Of a stretch of DNA of 64,000 nt, positions 1-9,256 are shown piece after piece. Position numbers and translations under genes: made by a program. The notes below the pieces were generated by a model. The model saw nothing but the letters and a program-made list of their open reading frames with translations. It made no database searches and was not told the origin of the DNA. Numbering within the stretch: position 1 is the first letter of the stretch; each line of letters begins with the position of its first letter. Source of the DNA: Ferruginibacter sp. Its GTDB lineage: Bacteria; Bacteroidota; Bacteroidia; Chitinophagales; Chitinophagaceae. Where the stretch lies: NCBI GenBank assembly GCA_013141115.1, contig JABFRP010000002.1, forward strand, positions 310,001 through 374,000. Direction: 5' to 3'.

Positions 1-1
1 A

Positions 2-283
2 GAAACTGGCAAGGTAATGGAGATCATCTACCCGCAACCCGATGCAAAAATTTATGTACCGCTGGAAATAAATGGCGAAAAAGGTAAAACTGTTTTTAGT
101 GCAGCCCATCGGCGCAGTGGCGCAAAAATATTCTGGAGCCTGGACGATAATTTTATTGGCACCACACAAAACTTTCATCAAATGGCTTTAAACCCTTCGC
201 CGGGCAAACATATTATTACATTAGTGGATGAAAATGGATTAAGCGCAAGCAGGCCATTTGAAATATTGGCAAAAGAGCATTGA
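2..283 (+). CDS. pbpC: Penicillin-binding protein 1C, C-terminal fragment (partial)
   Basis: This is the 3' end of a gene that enters from outside the window; the frame is open from base 2 and the ATG at 17 is internal. The visible 93 or so residues match the small beta-sandwich domain that ends PBP1C proteins (BiPBP_C family), with a 'IIYPQPDAKIYVP' opening and a 'HIITLVDENGLSASRPFEI' ending. PBP1C is a periplasmic, membrane-anchored glycosyltransferase/transpeptidase of peptidoglycan; its catalytic domains lie upstream and cannot be checked. PBP1C genes often sit beside an alpha-2-macroglobulin gene; here one lies about 16 kb downstream. Confidence 0.75.
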   Translation, partial: ETGKVMEIIYPQPDAKIYVPLEINGEKGKTVFSAAHRRSGAKIFWSLDDNFIGTTQNFHQMALNPSPGKHIITLVDENGLSASRPFEILAKEH

Positions 284-307
284 TCTTGTCTAAACTAAAG
301 AAGTTTT

Positions 308-413
308 GCCACGGATTATACAGATTTTCACGGATAGAGCATTCAGACTTTCACTTTACATTATGCCGAAAAACCACAGATCATAATCCGTGTTAATCTG
401 TGTAATCCGTGGC
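308..413. repeat. Imperfect inverted repeat, two 28-bp arms
   Basis: The arms are 308-335 (gccacggattatacagattt...) and 386-413, whose reverse complement starts gccacggattacacagatta. They match at about 25 of 28 positions around a 50-nt spacer with no ORF. The style resembles the arms around the GxxExxY gene at 12.5 kb, so this may be an emptied element of a related class. That relation is inference. Confidence 0.6.
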
Positions 414-472
414 CGCCCTAAAATAATTTTGTGTAAAGGTTTTACACACTGCATCATGATAAAAAAATTATC

Positions 473-2368
473 ATGAAAGCTTTATTTACCCGGCTACTGC
501 TAACAGCAAACTGTATTGTGTTATTACAAATTACCATTGCACAAATTGCTCAAAAAACTATTGATACTAAAATTGAAAAAGCCACCGTATTTTTAAATGG
601 TGCTCAAATAAACCGTTCCGGAAAAACAACTGTAAGCCCCGGCAATTCGGAGATCATATTCAAAGGCATTTCTCCCTACATCAACAAACAAAGTATACAG
701 GTAAAAGCTGAAGGTAACTTCACGGTATTATCTGTAGTACATAAACTCAATTATTTACAGGAGCAAACCAAACAGGCTGATGTACAAAAAGTAGAAGAAC
801 AAAAAGAACTGGTACAGGATAAGATAAACATGGAAACCAACATGATGAGCATTTACCAGAATGAAGAAAACCTTTTAGCAAAGAACCAGGCTATCGTAGC
901 GCAAAATACCGGTTTAAAAACTACCGATCTAAAAGAAGCTGCCGACTTTCACCGCCTGCGGTTAACCGAACTTAAACTTAAAGAAACTGAAGTAAGTAAA
1001 ACGCTGAAAAAATTAAATACAGAAATGGCGAAACTTAACAAGCAACAGGACGAGCTAAATAAACAAGCCAGCACGGCCACCAGTGAAGTAGTGGTTACCG
1101 TGCAAAGCGCAGCAACTGCGAATGCAGATTTTACACTCAGCTATTTTGTTGATAAAGCCGGCTGGTATCCCACTTACGATATAAGGGTAAAAGATATCAC
1201 TCAGCCAATTACCATGGCCTACAAAGCTAATGTGTACCAATCGTCGGGTGAAGACTGGAAAGAGGTAAAACTTACTTTATCTACTGCCGACCCCAAACAA
1301 AATGGTGAAAAACCAAACCTGCCCACCTGGTACTTACATTATTTTACTCCACAGTATTACGGCATCAACAATTCCAGCAGCAATACCTACAATCCTAATG
1401 TAAGAGAAGTTGCAGGAAGAGTGACCAATCAAAACGGGCAAGCCGTTTCGTACGCCACTGTTATGGTTAAGGGCACTAAAAACGGAACAACAACTGATGC
1501 CAATGGTAATTTCAGGATAAGCATTCCTTACAATTCTTCTACCATTGTTTTTTCTGCAGTTGGTTTGCAAACACGGGAATTATTTATTTCATCTAATCAA
1601 ATGAATATTGCTATGCAACAATCCAATCAAAATTTAGAAGAAGTAGTGGTAGTGGGTTATGGTACCCGTCGCTCAGATGACGATAATGATTTTACTGGCA
1701 GTTATGCAAAAGCCAGAAAAGAAGCTACCATTCCTTTAACTATTTCAGAAAGACAAAACACTACCAGTTTTTCTTACGATATAGAAATACCTTATACCAT
1801 TTTAAATGATGGCAAAACATCTACCGTAGAAATGAAACAAATGGAAGTGCCTGCCTTATATGAATACTATTGTGCCCCCAAATTAGAACAGGATGTTTTT
1901 CTTACCGCAAAAATTACCGACTGGGCTGATCTTAATTTGCTGGAAGGCGAAAGCAATTTATTTTTTGAAGGTACATTTATTGGCAAAGCAATGATCAGCC
2001 CTAAAACAGCAGGCGACACACTAAGTCTTTCTTTAGGCCGTGATAAAAACATTGTTGTAAAAAGAACCAGCATTAAAGAATTTAGCAAAAAACAATTTTT
2101 GGGCAGCAACAAAATTGATTACAGAACTTTTGAGATCAGCATCCGCAATAATAAAAAACAATCCATCAACTTAATTGTGGAAGATCAGTACCCTGTAAGC
2201 ACCATGAAAGAAGTGGAAGTAGATAAAATAGAAAATAAAGAAGCAGAGTTGGATACCGAAACCGGCAAATTAAAATGGACCATACAACTGGATGCTGGTA
2301 AAGAAAAGAAAACAGGTTTTAAATATTCCGTAAAATATCCTAAAGGCAACACTATTATTTTGGAATAA
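473..2368 (+). CDS. DUF4139/DUF4140 (mucoidy inhibitor MuiA-like) protein with inserted carboxypeptidase-like domain
   Basis: Exported 631-residue protein. A signal peptide covers about residues 1-23, followed by a DUF4140-like N-terminal domain starting with a 'IEKATVFLNGAQINRSG' motif. A coiled coil lies at about 100-200, and the DUF4139 beta-rich region makes up the rest. Between about 311 and 400 a complete carboxypeptidase-D-regulatory-like domain ('VAGRVTNQNGQAVSYATVMV') is inserted and ends in 'EEVVVVGYGTRR', the signature that normally links this domain to the plug in SusC-type TonB receptors. The family's biochemical role is unknown; MuiA was named from a mucoidy phenotype. The ATG at 473 is chosen because the signal peptide starts there. 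It stands alone downstream of an inverted repeat. Confidence 0.8.
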   Translation: MKALFTRLLLTANCIVLLQITIAQIAQKTIDTKIEKATVFLNGAQINRSGKTTVSPGNSEIIFKGISPYINKQSIQVKAEGNFTVLSVVHKLNYLQEQTKQADVQKVEEQKELVQDKINMETNMMSIYQNEENLLAKNQAIVAQNTGLKTTDLKEAADFHRLRLTELKLKETEVSKTLKKLNTEMAKLNKQQDELNKQASTATSEVVVTVQSAATANADFTLSYFVDKAGWYPTYDIRVKDITQPITMAYKANVYQSSGEDWKEVKLTLSTADPKQNGEKPNLPTWYLHYFTPQYYGINNSSSNTYNPNVREVAGRVTNQNGQAVSYATVMVKGTKNGTTTDANGNFRISIPYNSSTIVFSAVGLQTRELFISSNQMNIAMQQSNQNLEEVVVVGYGTRRSDDDNDFTGSYAKARKEATIPLTISERQNTTSFSYDIEIPYTILNDGKTSTVEMKQMEVPALYEYYCAPKLEQDVFLTAKITDWADLNLLEGESNLFFEGTFIGKAMISPKTAGDTLSLSLGRDKNIVVKRTSIKEFSKKQFLGSNKIDYRTFEISIRNNKKQSINLIVEDQYPVSTMKEVEVDKIENKEAELDTETGKLKWTIQLDAGKEKKTGFKYSVKYPKGNTIILE

Positions 2369-2453
2369 GTTATTGCAAAAGGCATAGTTGTATAAAAGAG
2401 ATGCGGCATTATAAAAAATCTCCTTAATTTTAAAAAAAATAAAACATACAACT

Positions 2454-4049
2454 ATGCCAATACGTATGGAAGATGATCCGCAGGATCAGCAGGATTTTAA
2501 CGACAGTAATACCTCTGGTGGTGGTGGAAGAAGTGCAGGAGGTGGTGGTGGAATGTTAAGTTTATTACCCATGTTGCTTAGCCTTTTTGGTGGTGGCCGT
2601 GGCGGAGGGGGTAAAAAAATCATATTGCTGTTAGTGGTTGCAGCCGCTGCATATTTTTTCTTTTTCAGGAATGGCTCTGGCGGTGGGATTACCGATACGG
2701 TGAAAAATCTTTTTTCGCAAAGCGGTTATAGTTTTAGCCCTGATGAATTTAAAAAAGCCAGCGTGTATGAGGGGCTGGCAGATGACAACACCAAAAACCC
2801 TTTACCCGAAAGCGTTTCTTTATTGCGCTTTGCCCCCGACAGGCAAAACCAGGGCAAGCAAGGCAGTTGCGTAGCATGGAGCAGTGTGTATGCCGCAAGA
2901 ACTATTGTGGAAGCAGCGTCTACCGGGCAAAGCGGCAACAGCACCGCTTACAGTCCTGCATTTGTATACAACCAAATTGGATTAGAAGGTTGCCAAGGCG
3001 CTTACATACAAAACGCCATGGAATTTATGACCAACAAAGGTGTAGTTCCTTTCAATACTTTTCCTTACGATGATAATGATTGCAGTAGGCAGCCAAGTTC
3101 TTCTATGGCCAGCAGTGCAACACAAAACCGCATGCATGGTTTTACAAGATTAACTGATGGTGCAGGAGTAGATGGTATTAATGTACGTGCAGTAAAAGAA
3201 CATTTAGCAAAAGATGCACCGGTGGTAATTGGCATGATGGTAGGTGGAAGTTTTATGCAGGATATGATGGGTAAAGAATTGTGGGCACCAACTAGTGAAG
3301 ATCGCAGCCAGATGGGATTTGGTGGCCATGCCATGTGTGTGATAGGTTACGACGACCGTAAACAGGCTTTTCAGATTATGAACAGTTGGGGCCCAGAATG
3401 GGGTGTTAATGGTGTGGGCTGGGTACGCTATGCCGACTTTAAAGAATTTGTACGTGAAGCTTATGGTGTAGACCCTATGCCCAAGCGTGGTGCCGCAGTA
3501 AGCGTTCCGTTTGAAGCAGCTATTGGTTTAGTAAAGAATGATGATAAACAATATATTCCTTTAAAATTAAAGGCCGGTAATGTTTTTGAAACAGTGGGCA
3601 AAGTAGCACCGGGCACTAAATTTAAAATGGAAATAAAAAATAGTACCGAGTGCAATATTTATATTTTTGGACAGGAAACTGACGGCAGCAGTTATACTTT
3701 ATTTCCTTATCCCGATAAAACTGATGCCACTAAAACTTCTTTCTCGCCTTATTGCGGTATTACCGGTTATCGTTTATTTCCACGTGGTAAAAGTTTAGTG
3801 CCGGATAATGTGGGCACTAAAGATGTATTTGCTGCAGTGGTAACCAAACAAGCTATTGATTGGTTTGCTGTTAATAATGCTATTTCAAAAAGCACACAAA
3901 CCAGTTATGCTGCAAAAGTTGCAGAAGCGCTGCAACAAAATGGACAATCCAATGTTCGTTATGCAACTGGTAACAGTGGCACTATTAATTTAAAAGCAGA
4001 TAATGGTACCCCCAACGCAGTAATTTGTATTGTAGAAGTGAATAAGTAA
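2454..4049 (+). CDS. Papain-like (C1 family) cysteine protease with N-terminal membrane anchor
   Basis: 531 residues. The N-terminus is hydrophilic, then very glycine-rich (about 21-54), followed by one strong membrane segment (about 55-71), and has no cleavable signal. The protease domain begins near 115. The catalytic Cys is Cys139 in 'NQGKQGSCVAWSS', the His is His292 in 'GGHAMCVIGYDD', and the Asn is Asn310 in 'IMNSWGPEWG', the usual C1A order. A C-terminal beta-rich region (about 355-531) resembles a DUF4384-like substrate or carbohydrate domain, though I am unsure of this. The anchor suggests an inner-membrane protein with the enzyme outside the cytoplasm. Substrate unknown. The thioredoxin-like gene follows after 17 bp, so the two are probably co-transcribed. 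Confidence 0.85.
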   Translation: MPIRMEDDPQDQQDFNDSNTSGGGGRSAGGGGGMLSLLPMLLSLFGGGRGGGGKKIILLLVVAAAAYFFFFRNGSGGGITDTVKNLFSQSGYSFSPDEFKKASVYEGLADDNTKNPLPESVSLLRFAPDRQNQGKQGSCVAWSSVYAARTIVEAASTGQSGNSTAYSPAFVYNQIGLEGCQGAYIQNAMEFMTNKGVVPFNTFPYDDNDCSRQPSSSMASSATQNRMHGFTRLTDGAGVDGINVRAVKEHLAKDAPVVIGMMVGGSFMQDMMGKELWAPTSEDRSQMGFGGHAMCVIGYDDRKQAFQIMNSWGPEWGVNGVGWVRYADFKEFVREAYGVDPMPKRGAAVSVPFEAAIGLVKNDDKQYIPLKLKAGNVFETVGKVAPGTKFKMEIKNSTECNIYIFGQETDGSSYTLFPYPDKTDATKTSFSPYCGITGYRLFPRGKSLVPDNVGTKDVFAAVVTKQAIDWFAVNNAISKSTQTSYAAKVAEALQQNGQSNVRYATGNSGTINLKADNGTPNAVICIVEVNK

Positions 4050-4066
4050 AATTAAACCCCATTCAA

Positions 4067-4558
4067 TTGAAAAAAATATTCATTGCAATTTTTTGTTTTG
4101 TCGCTTACACAAGCAATGCACAAACCGAGGGCAGCAAATTATACAACCCATCTGCCGATGCAGAAAATGACATTGCCGCTGCAATTACAAAAGCAAAGGC
4201 CGAAAAGAAACATGTATTGTTACAGGGCGGCGGTAACTGGTGCAGCTGGTGTATTGAGTTTGCCCGTTTTTGTAAAGAAGATAGAAAAATAGATTCGGTT
4301 ATTAAGTCTTCTTATGTATGGTACCATTTAAATTGGAGCAAAGAAAACGAGAATAAAAAACTGTTTGCAAAATATAATTATGCCCAGCGTTTTGGCTTTC
4401 CGGTATTTATTATTTTAGATGGTAATGGCAACCGCATACATACGCAAAACAGCGAGTATTTAGAGAATGGTAAAAAGAGTTACGACAGAAATAAAGTGCA
4501 GGCTTTTTTAGAAATGTGGAGCCCCAATGCACTTAACCCTAAAATGTACGGCGATTAA
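4067..4558 (+). CDS. Exported thioredoxin-family protein
   Basis: 163 residues starting at a TTG codon, the only start that keeps the signal peptide ('MKKIFIAIFCFVAYTSNAQ'). The thioredoxin fold follows with the redox motif 'NWCSWC' (Cys59 and Cys62) and a cis-Pro region 'FGFPVFIILDG'. This is the DUF255/thioredoxin_7-like group of periplasmic thiol proteins in Bacteroidota. It probably reduces or isomerises disulfides of exported proteins. Lying 17 bp after the cysteine protease gene, it could keep that enzyme's active-site Cys reduced; this is inference from adjacency. Confidence 0.8.
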   Translation: MKKIFIAIFCFVAYTSNAQTEGSKLYNPSADAENDIAAAITKAKAEKKHVLLQGGGNWCSWCIEFARFCKEDRKIDSVIKSSYVWYHLNWSKENENKKLFAKYNYAQRFGFPVFIILDGNGNRIHTQNSEYLENGKKSYDRNKVQAFLEMWSPNALNPKMYGD

Positions 4559-4568
4559 ATACAATCTG

Positions 4569-4587
4569 AAATCGCCAATCTAAAATC
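4569..4587 (+). repeat. 19-nt dispersed repeat just before a start codon (copy 1)
   Basis: The sequence aaatcgccaatctaaaatc occurs here, 8 nt before the DUF4442 start codon. It recurs exactly at 11678-11696, 2 nt before the mlaE start codon. It looks like a genome-wide intergenic filler repeat that has come to occupy the ribosome-binding region. Confidence 0.6.
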
Positions 4588-4595
4588 TACAATCC

Positions 4596-5075
4596 ATGAG
4601 TGCAAATAAATTCCTTAATCTCATCAACAACCGCTTTAAATTCAACCTGTTTTTATTTTCTAAATTACCCAGTGCATTTTTTTGTGGTGTACGGGTACAA
4701 TTTGCTGATGAAAATAAATGTGTTGCCACCGTTCCGTTTAAATGGTTAAGCCAAAATCCTTTTAAGAGTACTTATTTTGCCTGCCTTAGTATGGCTGCCG
4801 AAATGACGACAGGTGTTTTGGGCCTTGCACATATTTATAAAAGAGATCCTGCAGTAAGTATGCTGGTGGTAAATATCAGCGGCAGCTTTTTTAAAAAAGC
4901 AACTGGCAAAACCACTTTTATTTGCAACGATGGCCTGCTGATAAAACAAACTATTGAAGATGCCATCTTTGATGGGCAGGGTAAAACCGTAACTGCAAAA
5001 AGTACCGGTACCAATGCTGCTGGTGAAGTGGTGGCAGAATTTTTAATTACCTGGAGTTTTAAGGCAAAGCAATAA
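4596..5075 (+). CDS. DUF4442 (hotdog-fold thioesterase-like) protein
   Basis: 159 residues with no signal peptide, so cytoplasmic. The pattern ('VQFADENKCVATVPFKWLSQNPF', then 'AAEMTTGVLGL' on the central helix and 'FKKATGKTTFICNDG') fits DUF4442, a branch of the hotdog superfamily related to PaaI/YiiD thioesterases. A role in acyl-CoA hydrolysis is inferred from fold only; substrate unknown. The start ATG at 4596 directly follows the AT-rich repeat at 4569-4587. Followed after 11 bp by a small membrane protein gene, suggesting co-transcription. Confidence 0.7.
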   Translation: MSANKFLNLINNRFKFNLFLFSKLPSAFFCGVRVQFADENKCVATVPFKWLSQNPFKSTYFACLSMAAEMTTGVLGLAHIYKRDPAVSMLVVNISGSFFKKATGKTTFICNDGLLIKQTIEDAIFDGQGKTVTAKSTGTNAAGEVVAEFLITWSFKAKQ

Positions 5076-5086
5076 AGTGAACATCT

Positions 5087-5560
5087 ATGTTAGCCCAAAA
5101 AATCACACTGCTTGCTTTATTATCGCAAATGGTTTTTTTTATAGTTTACTTTTTTTATACCCAGAAAATTTATAATAATAGTTTAAAGACCTTGCTGGTT
5201 TTCTCTGTTACATTTTCCACTGCATTGACACTATTTTGCCTTGACCAAAATAAAGAAGACCTTTTTAAAATTATTCCTTGTAGCTGCATCTGCCTTGTAT
5301 ATTACCTGCTACTTACATTGCTTAAAGCAAACTATAAAACACTAAATAATTTTTTTATACAAAAAGGTTGGGTTAAGGAAAAATATAATGGTAAAGATTT
5401 TACATTTGTTATCCTGGCTCACGATGAAATTCCTGATTATTGGGATGAAAAAAAAGCTGTACCCCCATCCAGCCTGGATAAGTTCATTACCTTTTTCCTT
5501 TTTATTATACCTATCCTGCTTGTTTGGCTAGTTGCCACAATACTTATTGCCCTTTTTTGA
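5087..5560 (+). CDS. Unrecognised small membrane protein
   Basis: 157 residues. I do not recognise the family. Three N-terminal hydrophobic segments (about 5-26, 34-52 and 61-80) and one C-terminal segment (about 134-155) predict four membrane passes. The polar stretch between them (about 82-130) carries many charged residues ('AHDEIPDYWDEKKAVPP') and is probably cytoplasmic. The gene is 11 bp after the DUF4442 gene and ends about 60 bp before a strong terminator shared with the convergent protease gene. Confidence 0.6.
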   Translation: MLAQKITLLALLSQMVFFIVYFFYTQKIYNNSLKTLLVFSVTFSTALTLFCLDQNKEDLFKIIPCSCICLVYYLLLTLLKANYKTLNNFFIQKGWVKEKYNGKDFTFVILAHDEIPDYWDEKKAVPPSSLDKFITFFLFIIPILLVWLVATILIALF

Positions 5561-5619
5561 TTGGTCTATCTCCAGGTAATGCGGTTTCATATAAAATGCT
5601 CTGGGGTGTTTATCCATAA

Positions 5620-5650
5620 AAAAGAGGTTCGTTTTTAACGAACCTCTTTT
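5620..5650. terminator. Bidirectional intrinsic terminator
   Basis: A perfect 14-bp stem (aaaagaggttcgtt / aacgaacctctttt) surrounds a TTT loop, with A-rich and T-rich flanks on both sides. It lies between two convergent genes and can serve both strands. Confidence 0.9.
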
Positions 5651-5670
5651 AAAAATAATATGCCTTGCTT

Positions 5671-8600
5671 TTAGTTATTGCCCCTTACCGGGTAAGGAGG
5701 TCTTACCGGTGTAACCGGCGGATTTTTTTCCAGTTCTTTTAAAGCCACTTCAATAGCTTTTAGTAATTGTGGGTCATTACCTTTTATTACTTCAGATGGG
5801 GTTTGCTCTACCTCAATATCAGGTGCAACACCAACATTCTCTACAATAAAACCATCTTTTGTCCAGATGGCCAGATTTGGCGCCGTTACGGAACCGCCAT
5901 CAATAAATTCAGGAAATCCTAAAATACCGACAAGGCCGCCCCAGGTTCGTTTGCCCACCAAAGTACCCACTTTAAACTTCCTGAACATCCATGGCAACAT
6001 ATCACCTCCCGATCCTGCAGTTTCATCAATCAGCATTACTTTAGGCCCTTGTATAGATGCACTTGGTGTTTTAAGATCTTTACCATACCGTAGGTTCCAG
6101 TAAGCCTGCTGCGGATTTAATAATAAGTTGATGTAATAATCTGCCAGTTGTCCGCCGCCATTAAATCTTTCATCTACAATGATGGCTTTTCTGTTAGCCT
6201 GCGGATAAAAATATCTTTTAAAATAATCATGTCCCAAATCTGCAGTGTTAGGTACGTACACATATGCAACCTGCCCATTGGTGGCTTCAGTAACTTTTTT
6301 CAAATTGCCTTCCACCCAGTCACGGTTGCGTAGAGCCGATTCGCTTTCAACCGGAACTACTTTTACAGTTCTGGATGCTGTACCATCGGCATTGCTGCTA
6401 ACAGTAAGCTCTGTTATTTTACCTGCTGTATTTTCAAAATAACGGTACAGGTCTTCTTTCGCATTAATGTCGTTGCCGTTTACGGCAATAATGTAATCGC
6501 CTGTTTTTACATTAACACCAGGTTCGGTTAAAGGCGATTTTAAATTTGGGTTCCAGTTTAATCCGCCGTATATCTTTTTAATTTGATAACGATTATTGTT
6601 TACGGTATAATCTGCGCCAAGTAAACCGCCGCTTACTCTTTGTGGTGTGTACAACTGATCACCGGGATTTGAAATGCGGTGGTGGCCAACTCCTAATTCG
6701 CTGCACATCCATTGTATCAAAAGATTTAAGTCGCTCCTGCATGCCAGATCGGGTAAAAAAGTTTCGTACTTCTTTTTAACTGCATTCCAGTTAGCACCAT
6801 GCATACCGGGATCGTAAAAATAATCCCTGTTTACACGCCATGCTTCTTCAAATATATTTTTCCATTCTGCAGCAGGGTCGGTTTTTATTTGAATAGCTCC
6901 GGTGTTAATATTTCCTTTACCGGGTGCCGGCTTACTGCCTGCATCTGTTACCACCCAGCTGTTACCAATGCTGTACAGCATTTTTTTACCGTCAGCAGAA
7001 ATAATATATCCATCCATTGCAGTAACCTCTGCATCTTTACGGGCTTTTAAATCGTATTTATGTAACATACCGCTGCCCTGGTTGCTGGCAGGATAAACAA
7101 CATAATATATTTCACCTTCTTTTCCTGCACCCAATTGTCCGTAATTATCTGCGGCAATGGGCAGATCAACAATCCTGTTTTCAATACCATCCCAATCAAT
7201 ACGCAACTGGTCATCTTTTTTATCAGGTGTCGCCAATTTTTTATCAGCAGGTTTGCCCGCTGCTGCAGTATCTGGTTTTATAGCTTCTTCATCATTTTCT
7301 TTTGCAAAAGGAGAAATGGTTTCTTTTTGCAGTGTAACCAAATAAATAGAATTGGTTGATCGCATATCAGCATTAGATTGATCGAACCAATTGATAACAG
7401 GTCCTGCATCGGTAGAAGCAAAAAAGTAAAGATACTTTCCGCTTTTATCAAACTTAGGGTCCGATGCATCACTTAAACCATCTGTTAACGCAAACGATTT
7501 TTTCTGTTCTATCGAATAGAGATAAACACGTTTAAATTGTGTTTCGGTTATTTTAGTGTAGGCAATCCATTTGGAATCGAATGACCAACTGCCATGCATA
7601 TACCGGAATGGCCCGGGTACATATAATTCATCTGCATCTATTTTTGTAATGGCTCCTGATGCAATATCTACAACATAAAAATTTCTTGCATTATCAGTAA
7701 AATTTATTTTTTTACTGTCCGGCGACCATTCGGGGTAGGCATAAAATCCTGTACCGGTAAGTTTAAAAACTTTTGCTTCACCTTTTCCATCCTGTGGTTT
7801 TAAGTACAACTGGTATTCGCCGCTGGCATCAGAAAAGTAGGCGATTGTTTTTCCATCTGGCGACCAGGAAGGATATTTTTCATGTGCGCTGGTGGTTTGT
7901 GTAAGATTCCTGAAATCTCCTTTTTCTGCAGGTGCAGTAATAATTTCACCACGACTGTCAAAAACAACTCTTGCACCAGTAGGAGAAATATCTCCTGCAC
8001 GGATATAATCACCACCTCTTACAAAGCGGCCTCTTAATTCCAGTAGATCTGCAGCAATACCAATTTTTAGTTTAGTTGCAGATGATCCATTCAATGCATA
8101 ACTATGCAAATATCCGGCCTGTTCAAAAACAATATTTCCATTTGCAGCACCGGCATTCAGCACCGGAAAATCTTTATACTTAGTTAACTGGTCAATTTTT
8201 TTTGTAGCTGTATTGTAGGCAAATAAATTAAATTCTCCATTACGGTCGCTTCTGAAATAAACGGTGTTACCAATCCACAAAGGATTTACATCATTACATC
8301 CTTCGGCAGGCTGAGGAATTTTCACAACGCTTTTATCAGCAAAAGAAAAAATATGTATAATAGATATTGTACCGCCCCTGTAATGTTTCCATTGTTTAAA
8401 GGCATCACTTAAAGGTGTATAAGCCATTTGTTTTCCATCAGGCGAATAGTTTGCCCAAAATGCGTTGGGTATTTCTAATTGCGTAGCCATGCCACCAGTA
8501 ATTCCTACAGTAAATAATTGAGCATAGCGGCCTGTAAATACATTTCTTTGCGAAGCAAAGAGTACTGCTTTTCCATCAGGTGTAAATCCTCTTACAATAT

Positions 8601-8943
8601 CTGGCGAAGGATGCCAGGTAAGGCGCCTGGGTACGCCGCCTTCTACCGGAATTATAAATACATCTGTATTGCCATCGTATTGTGCACTAAAGGCAATTGT
8701 TTTTCCGTCTGGTGAAAATACAGGGGCAGATTCAACACCTCTGTCCACGGTTAATCTCCTGGGTTGCGATCCGTCGGCTTTGGCCACCCATAGATCTTCT
8801 GCATAAATAAAGGCAATATTATTTGCACTGGCAGCAGGTTGAGAAAGCATCCTGGTATCGGTATTATCAATTGCAAAAACGGGTGTGATAAAGCTTAATA
8901 TACAGAATAGCATAAAGCAATAAAATTGTTTACAGCGTGGCAT
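5671..8943 (-). CDS. Tricorn-like protease (S41 family, beta-propeller, PDZ)
   Basis: 1090-residue exported protein. A signal peptide (about 1-24) is followed by two WD40/PD40-like beta-propellers with repeated 'FSPDGKTIAFSAQYDGN'-type blades (about 35-560). A tricorn C1-like helical region lies at about 690-770, a PDZ domain at about 780-870, and an S41 serine protease core ends the protein. The nucleophile is Ser978 in 'DETAGSGGDMLPW'; 'DERFNGGGQLADYY' is the usual upstream core motif. Archaeal tricorn degrades oligopeptides from the proteasome; the bacterial exported versions probably trim peptides in the periplasm. The ORF is intact and of usual length. It is divergent from the malic enzyme gene. 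Confidence 0.9.
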   Translation of the reverse strand: MPRCKQFYCFMLFCILSFITPVFAIDNTDTRMLSQPAASANNIAFIYAEDLWVAKADGSQPRRLTVDRGVESAPVFSPDGKTIAFSAQYDGNTDVFIIPVEGGVPRRLTWHPSPDIVRGFTPDGKAVLFASQRNVFTGRYAQLFTVGITGGMATQLEIPNAFWANYSPDGKQMAYTPLSDAFKQWKHYRGGTISIIHIFSFADKSVVKIPQPAEGCNDVNPLWIGNTVYFRSDRNGEFNLFAYNTATKKIDQLTKYKDFPVLNAGAANGNIVFEQAGYLHSYALNGSSATKLKIGIAADLLELRGRFVRGGDYIRAGDISPTGARVVFDSRGEIITAPAEKGDFRNLTQTTSAHEKYPSWSPDGKTIAYFSDASGEYQLYLKPQDGKGEAKVFKLTGTGFYAYPEWSPDSKKINFTDNARNFYVVDIASGAITKIDADELYVPGPFRYMHGSWSFDSKWIAYTKITETQFKRVYLYSIEQKKSFALTDGLSDASDPKFDKSGKYLYFFASTDAGPVINWFDQSNADMRSTNSIYLVTLQKETISPFAKENDEEAIKPDTAAAGKPADKKLATPDKKDDQLRIDWDGIENRIVDLPIAADNYGQLGAGKEGEIYYVVYPASNQGSGMLHKYDLKARKDAEVTAMDGYIISADGKKMLYSIGNSWVVTDAGSKPAPGKGNINTGAIQIKTDPAAEWKNIFEEAWRVNRDYFYDPGMHGANWNAVKKKYETFLPDLACRSDLNLLIQWMCSELGVGHHRISNPGDQLYTPQRVSGGLLGADYTVNNNRYQIKKIYGGLNWNPNLKSPLTEPGVNVKTGDYIIAVNGNDINAKEDLYRYFENTAGKITELTVSSNADGTASRTVKVVPVESESALRNRDWVEGNLKKVTEATNGQVAYVYVPNTADLGHDYFKRYFYPQANRKAIIVDERFNGGGQLADYYINLLLNPQQAYWNLRYGKDLKTPSASIQGPKVMLIDETAGSGGDMLPWMFRKFKVGTLVGKRTWGGLVGILGFPEFIDGGSVTAPNLAIWTKDGFIVENVGVAPDIEVEQTPSEVIKGNDPQLLKAIEVALKELEKNPPVTPVRPPYPVRGNN

Positions 8944-9256
8944 AGTTTTTAGTTAAGCGTGAAGAAAATCAGGGCTATAATATTATATACAAAAATTGAG
9001 AATCCAAAATTTGATTTGGCGGGTACGGACCATTTGCAACTGCAGGGATGTGCTATTTTACCTGCTGTAATATTTAACATAAGCATCCGCTATTAGAATA
9101 GCTGCTTCTCTCCCTATATTTACCTAAATTGCATCCTCAAAGTTCAATAGGCTGAACGGTGCCGAAAGAAATACACTGATGGTTGATAAAAATTTAAAAG
9201 CCAATAATGCCAAGGCTTACTTTAACCATCAACCATGAATTATTAACCAATTTTTT
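8944..9256. other. Divergent intergenic region without a gene
   Basis: 313 bp between the start codons of the tricorn-like protease (minus strand) and malic enzyme (plus strand). No ORF or clear palindrome. It must hold both promoters, but no convincing TTG plus TAnnTTTG pair is visible by eye. Confidence 0.5.
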
